From Variovorax sp. PBL-H6 (GTDB lineage Bacteria; Pseudomonadota; Gammaproteobacteria; Burkholderiales; Burkholderiaceae_C), in contig NZ_LR594659.1 in NCBI RefSeq assembly GCF_901827155.1, positions 2,046,001 through 2,110,000 on the forward strand: a DNA stretch of 64,000 nucleotides. Reading direction: 5' to 3'. A program made the translations under genes and the position numbers. How positions within the stretch are numbered: position 1 is the first letter of the stretch; every line of letters begins with the position of its first letter. The notes beneath the pieces were generated by a model. It searched no databases. It was not told the origin of the DNA and was given only the letters and a program-made list of their open reading frames with translations. This document shows, piece by piece, positions 38,866 through 47,524 of this stretch.

Positions 38866-41621
38866 GGTGCAGGTGCAGGCGCGGGTGCAGGCGCAGGCGC
38901 GGGTGCAGGTGCAGGCGCGGGTGCAGGCGCAGGCGCGGGTGCAGGTGCAGGCGCGGGTGCAGGCGCAGGCGCAGGCGCGGGTGCAGGTGCAGGCGCGGGC
39001 GCAGGTGCAGGTGCAGGCGCGGGCGCAGGTGCAGGTGCGGGCGCAGGTGCAGGCGCGGGCGCAGGTGCAGGTGCAGGTGCAGCAGTCGTCAGCCTGCACG
39101 ACTTCACCACGAAAGGCGCCGGGTCGGTGCCGAAGAAAGCGTTGGTGCAGGGTACGGTGCCACTGACTGCCTTCTGTACCCAGCGGGTATCCGCGCCATA
39201 CGCCACCAGGGTCGAGTTCGCCACGGTAAAGGTGCCGCCTTCGGTGGCCAGCGTCGCGCCGGACGGCACGGGAGCAGGCGCTGGTGCAGGGGCCGGCGCA
39301 GGGGCGGGGGCAGGGGCGGGGGCAGGGGCGGGCGCAGGCGCAGGGGCGGGTGCAGGGGCGGGGGCAGGTGGCGCCGCAGTCCCCGTGTCCGCCACGCAGG
39401 ACTTGGTCACGCCGGGCGCGGGATCGGTCCCGAAGAAAGAGGTGTTGCAGGAGCCCGCGCCGGTCACGACCTTGTCCACCCAGCGCGAATCCACCCCGTA
39501 GCTCACCAAGGTCGCGCTCGTCGTGTTGAAGGCGGCGCCTTGCGCGGCCACGGTGCGGTCGCCGGTCGTCAGCTGGCTGCCCGTCGTCACGCCGGCGGCC
39601 TTGGGCGCCAGCACATGGCAGGTCTTGGCGACGTTCGGCGCCGGATTCATCCCGAAGAACTCGCTCCTGCAGCTCACGTCGCCGTTGACGGTCTTCTGCG
39701 TCCAGTTTCCGCCTTGCCCGAACTGCACGACGGTAGAAGCCGGCAGCGTGAAGGTGTGGCCCTGGTCGGCCACCTTCGTCCAGCCACCTTGCACCTTCAG
39801 GATCTTCGCGATCGAGGGCACGCCGGCGTTGTCGATCGCGAACAGCATGTAGTAGCCGGTAGGCAGGATGTTCGGGCTTTCGTTGAGGGTGACGTCGACC
39901 GTGGAGCTTCCGGCAGCCTGGGTGAAGGGCAGATCGAGGAAGCGTTGCCCGAAGTCGGTCGAGTGCGTCACCGCGCCCGTGCGCACCAGCGTCACGCGCT
40001 GAATCGACTGCGACGAGACAACGCTGATCTGGAAGTCGGTGCCGAGGTTCAGCTGCCCCGGGGCCGTGTTGATGATCGGGCGCGCCGCGCGCTGCCCGCT
40101 GCCGTCGAAAAGGTAGGGCGGCGAATAGATCTCGGCATTGAGGTTCAGCACTGGGCCGGGCGAGCCGCCGCCGACCGACAGTACCGTGGCATCGGGCAGC
40201 AGCATGGCCGTGGAGTGGTAGAGCCGCGCCTTCTGCGCCGCATTGCCGGTGGTCCACTGGCCGGTGGCGGGGTTCCAGAGCAGGGCCGTGAAGGCGGTGT
40301 CGATCAGCTCGTTCTCTTGCGCCGAGCCGCCGGTGACCAGCACCTTGCCGTCGGCCAGCACGGTGGCCGTGCCCCACTCGCGGTTGGGGCCGGGGCCCGC
40401 GACAGTGCTGACGACCGGCGTGCGCCCGTTGATGTCGACCACCACCGCGCTGCCGTCGTCCGCCACCATCAGCATCTTGCCGCGGTCGAACAACGCCCAG
40501 GGCAGCACCCAGTTGAGGAACTTCGGCAGCGTGCCGATGGGCCCCATGGTGGGCGCCTCGGTGTTGATGCTGAACATCTGGTTGCTGCTGGCCACCACCA
40601 CGCGGCCATTGGGCGCCAGCACGGCGCGTGGATAGAACCAGTCGCCCGGCCAGTTGGGAATGGCAGAGAGCGTGCGCCAGCCCTGCCCTGGCGTGTAGAT
40701 CTCCGGCACGCCGGAGCCGGCGCCGCCTCCGTCGATGCCTGCCAGCATCAGCGCCCGGCCGTCGGCCAGGGGAACGGCGGTGCCGTACCAGCGCGCATAG
40801 GCCATCGGCGGCCCGGCCGTGATGGTGGAGGAGACCGGGTCGTAGAAGTTGACGTCGGCCACGCCCCCATTGACCTTGTCCGGCGTGATCCCTCGCGTGT
40901 CGCCGCCGGCCATCAGCACCTGCCCGGCCGGCAGCACCGTCTGGGCGGTGCAGAAGAGGTCGGTGCGCACGCTGTGCTGCAGCAGGCTGTGGGCGTTGGT
41001 GGTCGGGGTCCAGACGTCGTAGTAGAGCTGGGCCCCCTGTGCGCCGCTCGGGTCCGTGCCATAGCTCATGACCTTGCCGTCGGGCGTCAGCACGGAATGG
41101 ATGGCGTTGATGGGCCAGCTGATGGGCGCGGCCCACTGGCCACCGATGTCGGGCGCTACGGCATCGGCCGCCGCCGCGGCGGCTGCGCTCGTGATGGCGC
41201 TCGTGGTCGCCGTGGGCGGGCCATCGGCACCACGGCCCCGGTCGATCGGCGCGGGGCGGTCCCGCTCCAGTTCGCGCTGCCGGGCAATGTCCTCGGGCGT
41301 CTTGACGGCCTTGCGTGCTCGGACGATCGAGGTCTTGGCGTCGGCTTTGTTGCCAGCGGCGGGCGATGAGGGCTCAGCGCTGCGGGCCGCTACTGCGGCG
41401 ACCGACGGAGCCATCCCGCCCTCACCATTGCCTGGGCTCGGAGCCGGGGCGGGGGCAGGTGCGGAGGTATCGGCCGTGCCGGCCGCGGAGCCGGCCAAAC
41501 CTGTCGTTGCCACGCCGGCGTCCCCACTGCCGCCGCCGCAGGCGGTGATCACCAGTGGCGCCCACAGGGCGATCCACCTGAAGCCCGAAGCTGGGGGAAA
41601 CGGCGGCGAGGCAGTTGGCAT
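38862..41621 (-). CDS. Galactose-oxidase-like copper-radical oxidase lipoprotein, truncated by IS66
   Basis: The visible product is 919 residues. The signal peptide ends in a lipobox LVITAC (Cys 28), then a disordered Ala/Pro/Ser region leads to a kelch-type propeller with the galactose oxidase cofactor set: Cys 224 (DLFCTAQ) and Tyr 279 (RWYGTA) for the Cys-Tyr crosslink, Tyr 478 and His 479 (RLYHSTA), and His 553 in the C-terminal THSTDFGQR domain. Three Cys-containing modules with xFFGxxPAPxxxKxC follow, joined by Ala-Pro linkers. The frame stops at the TAA in the IS66 end, so two further modules are lost. It likely oxidises an alcohol or aldehyde outside the cell, making peroxide. The ATG (41619-41621) replaces a TTG four codons earlier. 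The oxidase domain itself is intact. Confidence 0.88.
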   Translation of the reverse strand: MPTASPPFPPASGFRWIALWAPLVITACGGGSGDAGVATTGLAGSAAGTADTSAPAPAPAPSPGNGEGGMAPSVAAVAARSAEPSSPAAGNKADAKTSIVRARKAVKTPEDIARQRELERDRPAPIDRGRGADGPPTATTSAITSAAAAAAADAVAPDIGGQWAAPISWPINAIHSVLTPDGKVMSYGTDPSGAQGAQLYYDVWTPTTNAHSLLQHSVRTDLFCTAQTVLPAGQVLMAGGDTRGITPDKVNGGVADVNFYDPVSSTITAGPPMAYARWYGTAVPLADGRALMLAGIDGGGAGSGVPEIYTPGQGWRTLSAIPNWPGDWFYPRAVLAPNGRVVVASSNQMFSINTEAPTMGPIGTLPKFLNWVLPWALFDRGKMLMVADDGSAVVVDINGRTPVVSTVAGPGPNREWGTATVLADGKVLVTGGSAQENELIDTAFTALLWNPATGQWTTGNAAQKARLYHSTAMLLPDATVLSVGGGSPGPVLNLNAEIYSPPYLFDGSGQRAARPIINTAPGQLNLGTDFQISVVSSQSIQRVTLVRTGAVTHSTDFGQRFLDLPFTQAAGSSTVDVTLNESPNILPTGYYMLFAIDNAGVPSIAKILKVQGGWTKVADQGHTFTLPASTVVQFGQGGNWTQKTVNGDVSCRSEFFGMNPAPNVAKTCHVLAPKAAGVTTGSQLTTGDRTVAAQGAAFNTTSATLVSYGVDSRWVDKVVTGAGSCNTSFFGTDPAPGVTKSCVADTGTAAPPAPAPAPAPAPAPAPAPAPAPAPAPAPAPAPAPVPSGATLATEGGTFTVANSTLVAYGADTRWVQKAVSGTVPCTNAFFGTDPAPFVVKSCRLTTAAPAPAPAPAPAPAPAPAPAPAPAPAPAPAPAPAPAPAPAPAPAPAPAPAPAPAPAPAPAPAPAPAPAPAPAP
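38866..39083. repeat. Ala-Pro linker tract, part 5' of the IS66 insertion
   Basis: About 218 bases of GGTGCAGGCGCGG-like repeat coding for roughly 72 Ala-Pro residues after module 3. It begins with the 8-bp duplication at the IS end. The repetitive character makes length variation likely. Confidence 0.9.
39271..39372. repeat. Ala-Pro linker tract between modules 2 and 3
   Basis: About 100 bases dominated by GGGGCA and GGCGCA units, coding for 34 alternating Ala-Pro residues on the minus strand. Its unit mix (more GGGGCG/GGGGCA) differs from the two linkers nearer the C terminus. Confidence 0.88.
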
Positions 41622-41720
41622 ATCCCACCCCAAACAAAGGAGAACCTACAGGTTGTACATCCGCCATCCCTGAGTGTCGTCTACCAGTATGTGTAGCACG
41701 AAAGATCTAAGAGATTTCAC

Positions 41721-43226
41721 CTAGGCCGGTACGAAAGCCCCGTGCAATCCCAGCGGCAAGGCGCGGGGCAGGATCGCCTGCGCCACCGGACCTGCCGCCA
41801 GTTGGTCGGCCGCGAAGCAGGACAGCACCGTCTTCCTCCGCGCCAGGTCGAGCACCGTGCCCACGATCCAGCCGGGCCCCCGGCCGTCGGGCACGAAGAC
41901 GTGCTCCTCCACCATCGCCTGCGGCCCATGGACGAAGCGCTGCGAGCGCCCGGTCTCTACATCGGTTCGCGCGATCGCGCCGAAGCCGGGCCGCCCCTTC
42001 ATCTGCTGCGTCGCATGCACCACGCTGCGATGGCGCAGCCCCACGCGGCGCGGATCGATGCGCGGGAACTCGGCGTCGAGTTCCAGCGCGTTCTGCGTGG
42101 CGCGGCCGGTGCCGAGGTCGAGGGTGGCCACGGTCAGGCGGGGTTCGGCGCTTTTCATCAGCCGCCCGCGCATCAGTTCGCGGCTGGTCGTGAAGATCGA
42201 GCTCGCATCCTCCGAGCGCACGTAGTCGACATGGATCTGCGTGCCGCCCGGCGTGACCTCTTCCCATGCGTTGCCCACATGGAACAGGAAGCCCGCCGGC
42301 AGCGTGAGCATCTGGCGCTTGTCCCAGTCCTTCTTGTCGATGACGAGCGCGCGCATGCCCAGCTCCGGCCGCCACACGTGCGCATCGAGGAAGCTGGTAC
42401 CGGCGGCGCGCCCATCGGCCTGCCTGCCGTAGACCAGCGGCGGCATCAGGAAGACGAGGTGCCGCTCGGTCACCGCAAAGTCGTGGACCATCGGCAGGTC
42501 GGCCACCGGCATCACGGCGGCGCGGCGCAGCCGGCCCTCGGGCGCGATCTCGTACAGCGCCAGCAGGCCCTGGCCGCCGCCAGCGCCGAAGTTCCAGATC
42601 GTGCCGTCCGGGTCTATCTTGGGATGGGCCGAGAACGGCATGCCCGCGAGGTCGGCGCGCCAGGTCTTCGGGCCCAGGGTGTCAAGCGTGCGCGCGTCGA
42701 TGCGCGTGGCGGAGCCGCCTTCCCACAAGGCGAGCACCTCGCCCTGCAGCGGCAGGACGCTGGTGTTCGCAACATTGATGCTGTCTGCCGACGTGGGCGG
42801 CTCGACACCCGGCGGCACCGTGCCGAAGGCCTCTGTCAGCCGCCGGCCGGCGCGCACCTCGGCCACGCGCTTGGGCGTGGCGACATAGCGGCCCTGGTGA
42901 TGCACCTGGCGCCCCTCGATGACGAGCCGCTGCACCATGCCGTCGCCGTCGAACCAGTGGTGGTACCGGTGGCCGCCCAGTTCGTGGCCGGCCGGCCCGA
43001 TGCGGTAGAGCGTGCCGGCCACTGCGTCGGGAAAGCGCCCGCGCACCTGGGCAGGCGCCAGCGGCAGGTCGCCCGGCGCCGAGGCGAAGCCAAGCTTCCA
43101 CGGGGCCTCGGAGGCCTCGAAGTCGGCCTGCCAGTCGTCAGCCGCGGCCCCGTGGGCCAGCAGTGGAGAGAGGAGGGGTGTCGCGCCCGCAATGGCCAGC
43201 AGGCGCAGGAGTTCGCGTCGTTGCAT
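41721..43226 (-). CDS. Carotenoid cleavage oxygenase family (lignostilbene dioxygenase-like), exported
   Basis: A 501-residue seven-bladed propeller enzyme with a possible Tat-type signal (MQRRELLRLLAIAGATPLLSPLLA). The four iron-binding His are visible in context: FSAHPKIDPDG, PMVHDFAVTERH, the RHRSVVHATQ segment, and the C-terminal LGLHGAFVPA. The entry motif HHWFDGDGMV near residue 88 is also family typical. Such enzymes split double bonds of carotenoids, stilbenes or related aromatic alkenes using Fe(II) and O2. It begins eight bases after the DUF2141 gene and ends 99 bases before the galactose-oxidase-like gene, so the three may form an operon of extracytoplasmic oxidative enzymes. Confidence 0.88.
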   Translation of the reverse strand: MQRRELLRLLAIAGATPLLSPLLAHGAAADDWQADFEASEAPWKLGFASAPGDLPLAPAQVRGRFPDAVAGTLYRIGPAGHELGGHRYHHWFDGDGMVQRLVIEGRQVHHQGRYVATPKRVAEVRAGRRLTEAFGTVPPGVEPPTSADSINVANTSVLPLQGEVLALWEGGSATRIDARTLDTLGPKTWRADLAGMPFSAHPKIDPDGTIWNFGAGGGQGLLALYEIAPEGRLRRAAVMPVADLPMVHDFAVTERHLVFLMPPLVYGRQADGRAAGTSFLDAHVWRPELGMRALVIDKKDWDKRQMLTLPAGFLFHVGNAWEEVTPGGTQIHVDYVRSEDASSIFTTSRELMRGRLMKSAEPRLTVATLDLGTGRATQNALELDAEFPRIDPRRVGLRHRSVVHATQQMKGRPGFGAIARTDVETGRSQRFVHGPQAMVEEHVFVPDGRGPGWIVGTVLDLARRKTVLSCFAADQLAAGPVAQAILPRALPLGLHGAFVPA

Positions 43227-43234
43227 GGCCGGCC

Positions 43235-43645
43235 TCAGCGCAGGTGGATCAAGGTCTGGAGATCGGCATTCAGCGGAAGTGCCACCGCCTCGAAGCCGGG
43301 TGCCCCACGGTTGCCCTTGGCATCGTTGGAGAAGCCGTAGCGCTCGGTGGGCAGGCCCATCAGGTTGGTGTCGAGCTTGCCGTTGCCGTTCTCGTCGGCG
43401 AACACGCGCAGCGCGTAGCGCCCCGGCGCCAGGCCGGGGAACGAGACCTTGGCCGCGCCGGCGTTCGTCTGCACGATCTGCGCGGCCAGCGTCTTGTTGC
43501 TTTCGTAGGCCTGGGCGCTGTCGTAGAGGGCGACGTAAAGCGGTGTCGACGCCGTTGGGGCGTCGACGACGCTCACGTGGAGGTCGGCCGCCACCGCGAC
43601 CAGTGGTGCGAGGAAGGCGGTGGCGAGGAGAGGAAGCTTGTTCAT
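43235..43645 (-). CDS. DUF2141 periplasmic protein
   Basis: The 136-residue product has a signal peptide (MNKLPLLATAFLAPLVAVA, cleaved before ADL) and a DUF2141 domain: an immunoglobulin-like beta sandwich with PLYVALYDSAQAYESNKT, FPGLAPGRYALRVFADENGNGKLDTNLMGLPTE and YGFSNDAKGNRGAPGFE. The DENGNGKLD loop resembles a calcium-binding loop. DUF2141 genes often accompany carotenoid or retinoid enzymes; here it is immediately upstream of a carotenoid-oxygenase-family gene. Biochemical role unknown. Confidence 0.88.
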   Translation of the reverse strand: MNKLPLLATAFLAPLVAVAADLHVSVVDAPTASTPLYVALYDSAQAYESNKTLAAQIVQTNAGAAKVSFPGLAPGRYALRVFADENGNGKLDTNLMGLPTERYGFSNDAKGNRGAPGFEAVALPLNADLQTLIHLR

Positions 43646-43822
43646 GAGGGCCTCTTTGGATGTGGAGGCCCGACGATCGCGCAGGCAGTCAGCGCTGCCT
43701 ATCGCAATGCGACGAGATGCGGAATTGCGGCGTCAAGTGCCGCGGGTGCGTGTGAAGCGGCGCAAGACATCGGCATCCGTGAGTGAAGGGCGCCAAGGCC
43801 TTCGCGTAGGGATGTCGGCCTC

Positions 43823-44890
43823 CTAGCCCGGCGGCCCCTCGGCCTCCTCGTTCGAGGAGGCGAACAAATCCCAGGTCGCCATGAAGAGCGCCGCCACCAC
43901 CGGTCCGATGACGAAACCGTTCACCCCGAACAGCGCCATGCCGCCCACCGTGGACATCAGCACGATGTAGTCAGGCATCTGCGTGTCCTTGCCCACCAGG
44001 ATCGGGCGCAGCACGTTGTCGACCAGGCCGATCACCACCACGCCGAAGACGATCAGCGCCACACCCTCCCAGATGTGGCCGGTCGCGAGGAAATAGATCG
44101 CGACCGGCAGCCAGATCAGCGCCGCGCCCACCGCGGGCAGCAGCGAGAGAAAGGCCATCAGCACCGCCCACAGCAGCGCGCCCTGCACGCCCAGCACCCA
44201 GAAGGCCAGGCCGCCCAGCGCACCCTGGACAGCCGCCACCGCCACGTTGCCCTTGACGGTGGCGCGGATCACGGTGGTGAACTTGTTGAGCAGGAAATGG
44301 GTGTGCGGCCGCGCCATCGGCAGCGCCTGGCGCACGGTCTTCGACAGCGCGGTGCCGTCGCGCAGCAGGAAGTACAGCATGTAGAGCATCAGCGCGAAGC
44401 TCACCAGGAAATCGAAGGTGTTCTGACCGATATTGAGCGCCTGCGTGGCGACGAGCTGGCCTGTCTGCGCAGCGCCCTGTGCGACCTTGGACAGCATCGT
44501 CTCCACGTCGCCCAGGCCGAAGCGGCTCAGCAGGTTGTTCAGCCACTGCGGCAAGGCGCCGAGGACCTGCTGGAAGTAGCGCCCGAAGTTGATCTCGCCC
44601 GTGCGGATGCGCTGCGTCACCAGCGAGGCCTCCTGCACCAGCGAGACCGTCACCAGTGCCAGCGGGATGATCACGATCACCAGGCAGATCGTCAGTGTGG
44701 CGAGCGCCGCCAGGTTGTGCCGCCCCGGCATGCGCTTGAGCAGGCGCTTGTACAACGGCGTGAACAGGATGGCCAGCGCCACGGCCCACAGCACCGCGCC
44801 GAAGAAGGGCAGCAGGATCCAGAAGAAGGCGGCGGTCACGGCCGCCAGCAACAAGAGGAAGACCGTGCGCTGCAGATCGGGTGAATTCAT
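43823..44890 (-). CDS. AI-2E-family (PerM/YdiK-type) inner membrane transporter
   Basis: A 355-residue membrane protein with eight predicted helices. The central soluble segment (TLVQEA to MLSKVAQ, about residues 85-145) and the C-terminal VNGFVIGPVVAALFMATWDLF are characteristic of the AI-2E transporter family, which includes exporters of autoinducer-2 and Na+/H+ or other transport activities; the substrate cannot be assigned. It stands alone between the DUF2141 gene and the GntR regulator. Confidence 0.88.
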   Translation of the reverse strand: MNSPDLQRTVFLLLLAAVTAAFFWILLPFFGAVLWAVALAILFTPLYKRLLKRMPGRHNLAALATLTICLVIVIIPLALVTVSLVQEASLVTQRIRTGEINFGRYFQQVLGALPQWLNNLLSRFGLGDVETMLSKVAQGAAQTGQLVATQALNIGQNTFDFLVSFALMLYMLYFLLRDGTALSKTVRQALPMARPHTHFLLNKFTTVIRATVKGNVAVAAVQGALGGLAFWVLGVQGALLWAVLMAFLSLLPAVGAALIWLPVAIYFLATGHIWEGVALIVFGVVVIGLVDNVLRPILVGKDTQMPDYIVLMSTVGGMALFGVNGFVIGPVVAALFMATWDLFASSNEEAEGPPG

Positions 44891-44976
44891 GGCCCGGCGA
44901 CTGTAGCCGAGCGCGGGGCCATGGGACTGTCAGCGGGAAGCCCGTGCCGGCGCCCTTTGCGCGCGGCAACGGGCAG

Positions 44977-45675
44977 TCAGCGTGAAGCTCGCGGCAGCGC
45001 CACCGGCGCCAGCGTGGCGCGCAGGCGCTCGTCGGCAGCAGGGCTGGCGGCAACCTCCGCCTCCAGTGCCTCCTCGACATTGCCGATGTGGTCCAGCATC
45101 AGCTGCCGTGCGCGCTTCAGCTCGCCCGCCTCCAGCGCGGCGACGATGGCTGCATGCTCGGCGCAGGATTGCCCCGCCTCGTGCGTGGACTGAAACAGCG
45201 TGGCCGCCAGCGTGGTGCGCGCCGTCAGGTCGCGCAGCACATCGCACAGCAGCCGGTGGCCCATCTGATCGGCCAGGCAGACGTGGAAGTCGGCCAGCAG
45301 GAAGGCACGCGTGGCGGCGTCAGCGCCGGCGATGGCGCGCTTCTCGTCGGCGATGTGCTCGCGCAGCTTGCGGATCACTTTCGACAGTGGCCGACCCGAC
45401 TCGGCCAGGATGCCCGCCTCGATGATGCGGCGCGCGGCGAACGCATCGCGCGCTTCCTCGGCCGAGGGCTCCACCACATACCAGCCCCGGCGCGATTGCA
45501 CCTCGACGAAGCCCCGCGCCTGCAGTTGCATCAGCGCCTCGCGCACCATGGTGCGGCTGACGCCGAAATTCTCGGCCAGCTGCTGCTCGCCGAGGCGCTC
45601 GCCGGGCGAGAGCTTCTGGGCGAGGATGGCCTCTACCACGCGTGCGGCGATGGTCGTGGGGGTGACGTCGGTCAT
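44977..45675 (-). CDS. GntR-family (FadR/VanR subfamily) regulator
   Basis: A 232-residue regulator with an N-terminal winged helix (LSPGERLGEQQLAENFGVSRTMVREALMQLQARGFVEVQSRRGWYV) and a C-terminal all-helical FCD ligand domain (DFHVCLADQMGH, STHEAGQSCAEHAAIVAALEAGELKRARQLMLDHI), whose Asp/His residues bind a metal and a carboxylate ligand in relatives. The start ATG is 14 bases after the dctA stop on the same strand, so it is probably cotranscribed with and controls that dicarboxylate transporter. The ATG complementary to 45673-45675 gives the usual N terminus. Confidence 0.9.
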   Translation of the reverse strand: MTDVTPTTIAARVVEAILAQKLSPGERLGEQQLAENFGVSRTMVREALMQLQARGFVEVQSRRGWYVVEPSAEEARDAFAARRIIEAGILAESGRPLSKVIRKLREHIADEKRAIAGADAATRAFLLADFHVCLADQMGHRLLCDVLRDLTARTTLAATLFQSTHEAGQSCAEHAAIVAALEAGELKRARQLMLDHIGNVEEALEAEVAASPAADERLRATLAPVALPRASR

Positions 45676-45689
45676 GGGGTGATGGAGCC

Positions 45690-47033
45690 TCAGTGTGCCG
45701 GGTGGACAGCCTGGATTGCGTGTGCGGCGGCGACGGGCGATCCCAGCTCGGCCAGCGGCTCGTCTTCCGGCGAGTGGGTGCCGTCCAGCACGGCGCGGGC
45801 ACGCTCGCGATCGATGTCGCCTTCCCAGGCCGCGATGGCGACCGTGGCCACGCAATTGCCGATCAGGTTGCCCAGCGCGCGGGCGATGCCCATGAACCAG
45901 TCCACCGACAGCACCAGCACCAGTCCGATGGCTGGAATGGCGGGAATCGCATGCAGCGTCGCGGCCAGCACCACGATGGCCGAGCCCGGCACGCCGTGCG
46001 CGCCCTTGGACGTGACCAGCGCGATCGCGAGGATGGCCAGCAGGTCCGACATCGAGATCGGCGTGTTGGTGGCCTGCGCGATGAACACGGCCGCCAGCGT
46101 GATGTAGATCGAGAAGGCGTCGAGGTTGAAAGAGTAGCCGGTCGGGATCACCAGGCCCACTGTCGAGTCGCGGATGCCCATGTGGCGCAGCTTGGCCATG
46201 ATCTGCGGCAGCACGCTGTCCGACGAGGTGGTGGCGAAGACGATGGTGAGTTCCTCGCGAAGGTAGCGCAGCAGCTTGATCAGGCTGAAGCCCGACAGCC
46301 TCATCACGAAGCCGAGCACCACGAACACGAAGATGAGCACCGAGGCATAGAACAGCACCACCAGCATCCCGAGCTGCTTGAGCGAGCCGATGCCGTACTT
46401 GCCCACCGTGAAGGCGATGGCGCCGAGCACGCCCAGCGGTGCCAGCTTGATGATGATGCCCATGATCTTGAAGAGCACCAGCGACAGCGAATCCACCACC
46501 GCGGCCACCGGCTTGCCGAGGTCGCCGAGCAGCGCCAGCGCGCAGCCGAACAGCACCGCGAACAGCAGCACCTGCAGCACGTCACCGGTGGCGAAGGCGT
46601 TGACGATCGTGGTCGGGATCAGCTTCATCAGGAACTCGACCGTGCCCCCGCTGGTGAGCCTGTCGGCATTCGACGCGTAGGCGCTCATCGCCGCCGGGTC
46701 GAGCGCGCGCGGGTCGACGTTCATGCCCACGCCGGGCTTGAATACGAAGGCCAGCACCAGCCCCAAGGCGAGCGCGACGGTGGTCAGCACCTCGAAGTAG
46801 ACCAGTGCCTTGACGCCGACCCGCCCCACGCGCTTGAGGTCGCCCGCGCCGGCGATGCCGTGCACCACCACGCAGAAGACCAGCACCGGGATGATCATCT
46901 TGATCAGCTTGATGAAGCCGTCGCCGAGCGGCTTGAGCTTGACGGCGAAGTCGGGGAAGAACAGGCCTGCCACCACGCCGAGCACCAGCGCGATGACCAC
47001 CTGACCGAAGAGCGATTTGGCGAAACGGGGCAT
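45690..47033 (-). CDS. dctA: C4-dicarboxylate:cation symporter DctA
   Basis: A 447-residue secondary transporter of the DAACS family with eight transmembrane helices and two re-entrant loops. Signature stretches are FATTSSDSVLPQIM (first re-entrant loop), PTGYSFNLDAFSIYITLAAVFIAQATN, and SKGAHGVPGSAIVVLAATL with the NPxSFxxVD-like VDWFMGIARALGNLIGN near the end. It imports succinate, fumarate, malate or related acids. The ATG complementary to 47031-47033 is the first Met of the conserved start MPRFAKSLFGQVV. Three 20-bp-spaced repeats lie about 130-190 bases upstream. Confidence 0.94.
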   Translation of the reverse strand: MPRFAKSLFGQVVIALVLGVVAGLFFPDFAVKLKPLGDGFIKLIKMIIPVLVFCVVVHGIAGAGDLKRVGRVGVKALVYFEVLTTVALALGLVLAFVFKPGVGMNVDPRALDPAAMSAYASNADRLTSGGTVEFLMKLIPTTIVNAFATGDVLQVLLFAVLFGCALALLGDLGKPVAAVVDSLSLVLFKIMGIIIKLAPLGVLGAIAFTVGKYGIGSLKQLGMLVVLFYASVLIFVFVVLGFVMRLSGFSLIKLLRYLREELTIVFATTSSDSVLPQIMAKLRHMGIRDSTVGLVIPTGYSFNLDAFSIYITLAAVFIAQATNTPISMSDLLAILAIALVTSKGAHGVPGSAIVVLAATLHAIPAIPAIGLVLVLSVDWFMGIARALGNLIGNCVATVAIAAWEGDIDRERARAVLDGTHSPEDEPLAELGSPVAAAHAIQAVHPAH

Positions 47034-47164
47034 CTTTGTCTCCGTGTTGGTTGCATGCAAGACAAGGAAGTTCTTGCATACAAGCAATGTAGGCAAGATC
47101 CTGGCATTTTTCTGTGCGGGTATTCCCGTGGTTCTGATCGGCAACCCCTCTTGTTCTAGGGAAA

Positions 47165-47220
47165 TAAATGCGCGAACAACCTATTAAATGCGCAAACAAC
47201 TCAATAAATGCGCAAACAGT
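47165..47220. repeat. Three 16-bp repeats at exact 20-bp period upstream of dctA
   Basis: TAAATGCGCGAACAAC (47165), TAAATGCGCAAACAAC (47185) and TAAATGCGCAAACAGT (47205) repeat with exact 20-base spacing, about two helical turns, in the dctA upstream region. This is the pattern of cooperative regulator binding on one DNA face. Confidence 0.85.
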
Positions 47221-47524
47221 TGCCTAAGGCAAGGAAGCCCTGTCCTCCGCAAGTTGGAGAGTGAATAAGGGGCGACGTGAGGTCCATAGAGCGTCTTTAA
47301 TCGACCCGTTCACCTCTCCCACGAGCAGGAAACGAACAGCCGCTTCGGAGAAATCTGTACAGCCGGAGTGGGCCCTAAGCCGTCTTTCGGTTTTCCCCAA
47401 TGCGGTCATTGATCTGGGGATGGTCCTTGGGGCTTTGGAAAAGATTTGAAAGGAGGTCGCCTCTGGAATAGGGGCCCCGATCCCATCAAGCATTTCAGCC
47501 TGCGAGAAAGACCACGCACCATCC
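47221..47524. other. Intergenic stretch between dctA and the IclR gene, no supported gene
   Basis: About 300 bases after the repeat. Open frames on both strands lack conserved motifs, and the longest minus-strand one overlaps most of the IclR gene out of frame. Base composition is lower in G+C than neighbouring genes. I see no clear promoter or RNA. Confidence 0.5.

Noticed and set aside
36369..38873. Possibility that the 8-bp GGTGCAGG duplication is a chance match in a repetitive tract
   Set aside because: It is a real concern because this octamer occurs repeatedly in the linker, but the IS66-typical size, exact adjacency to both inverted repeats and the restored frame together favour a true duplication.
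38866..39083. Regular GGTGCAGGCGCGG-type repeat considered as a CRISPR or satellite array
   Set aside because: There are no unique spacers, and the repeat codes for in-frame Ala-Pro in a gene.
38845..39501. Long plus-strand open frame of Gly-Ala repeats, resembling a structural repeat protein
   Set aside because: It is the antisense of the Ala-Pro linkers of the minus-strand oxidase; GC-rich hexamer repeats stay open in several frames.
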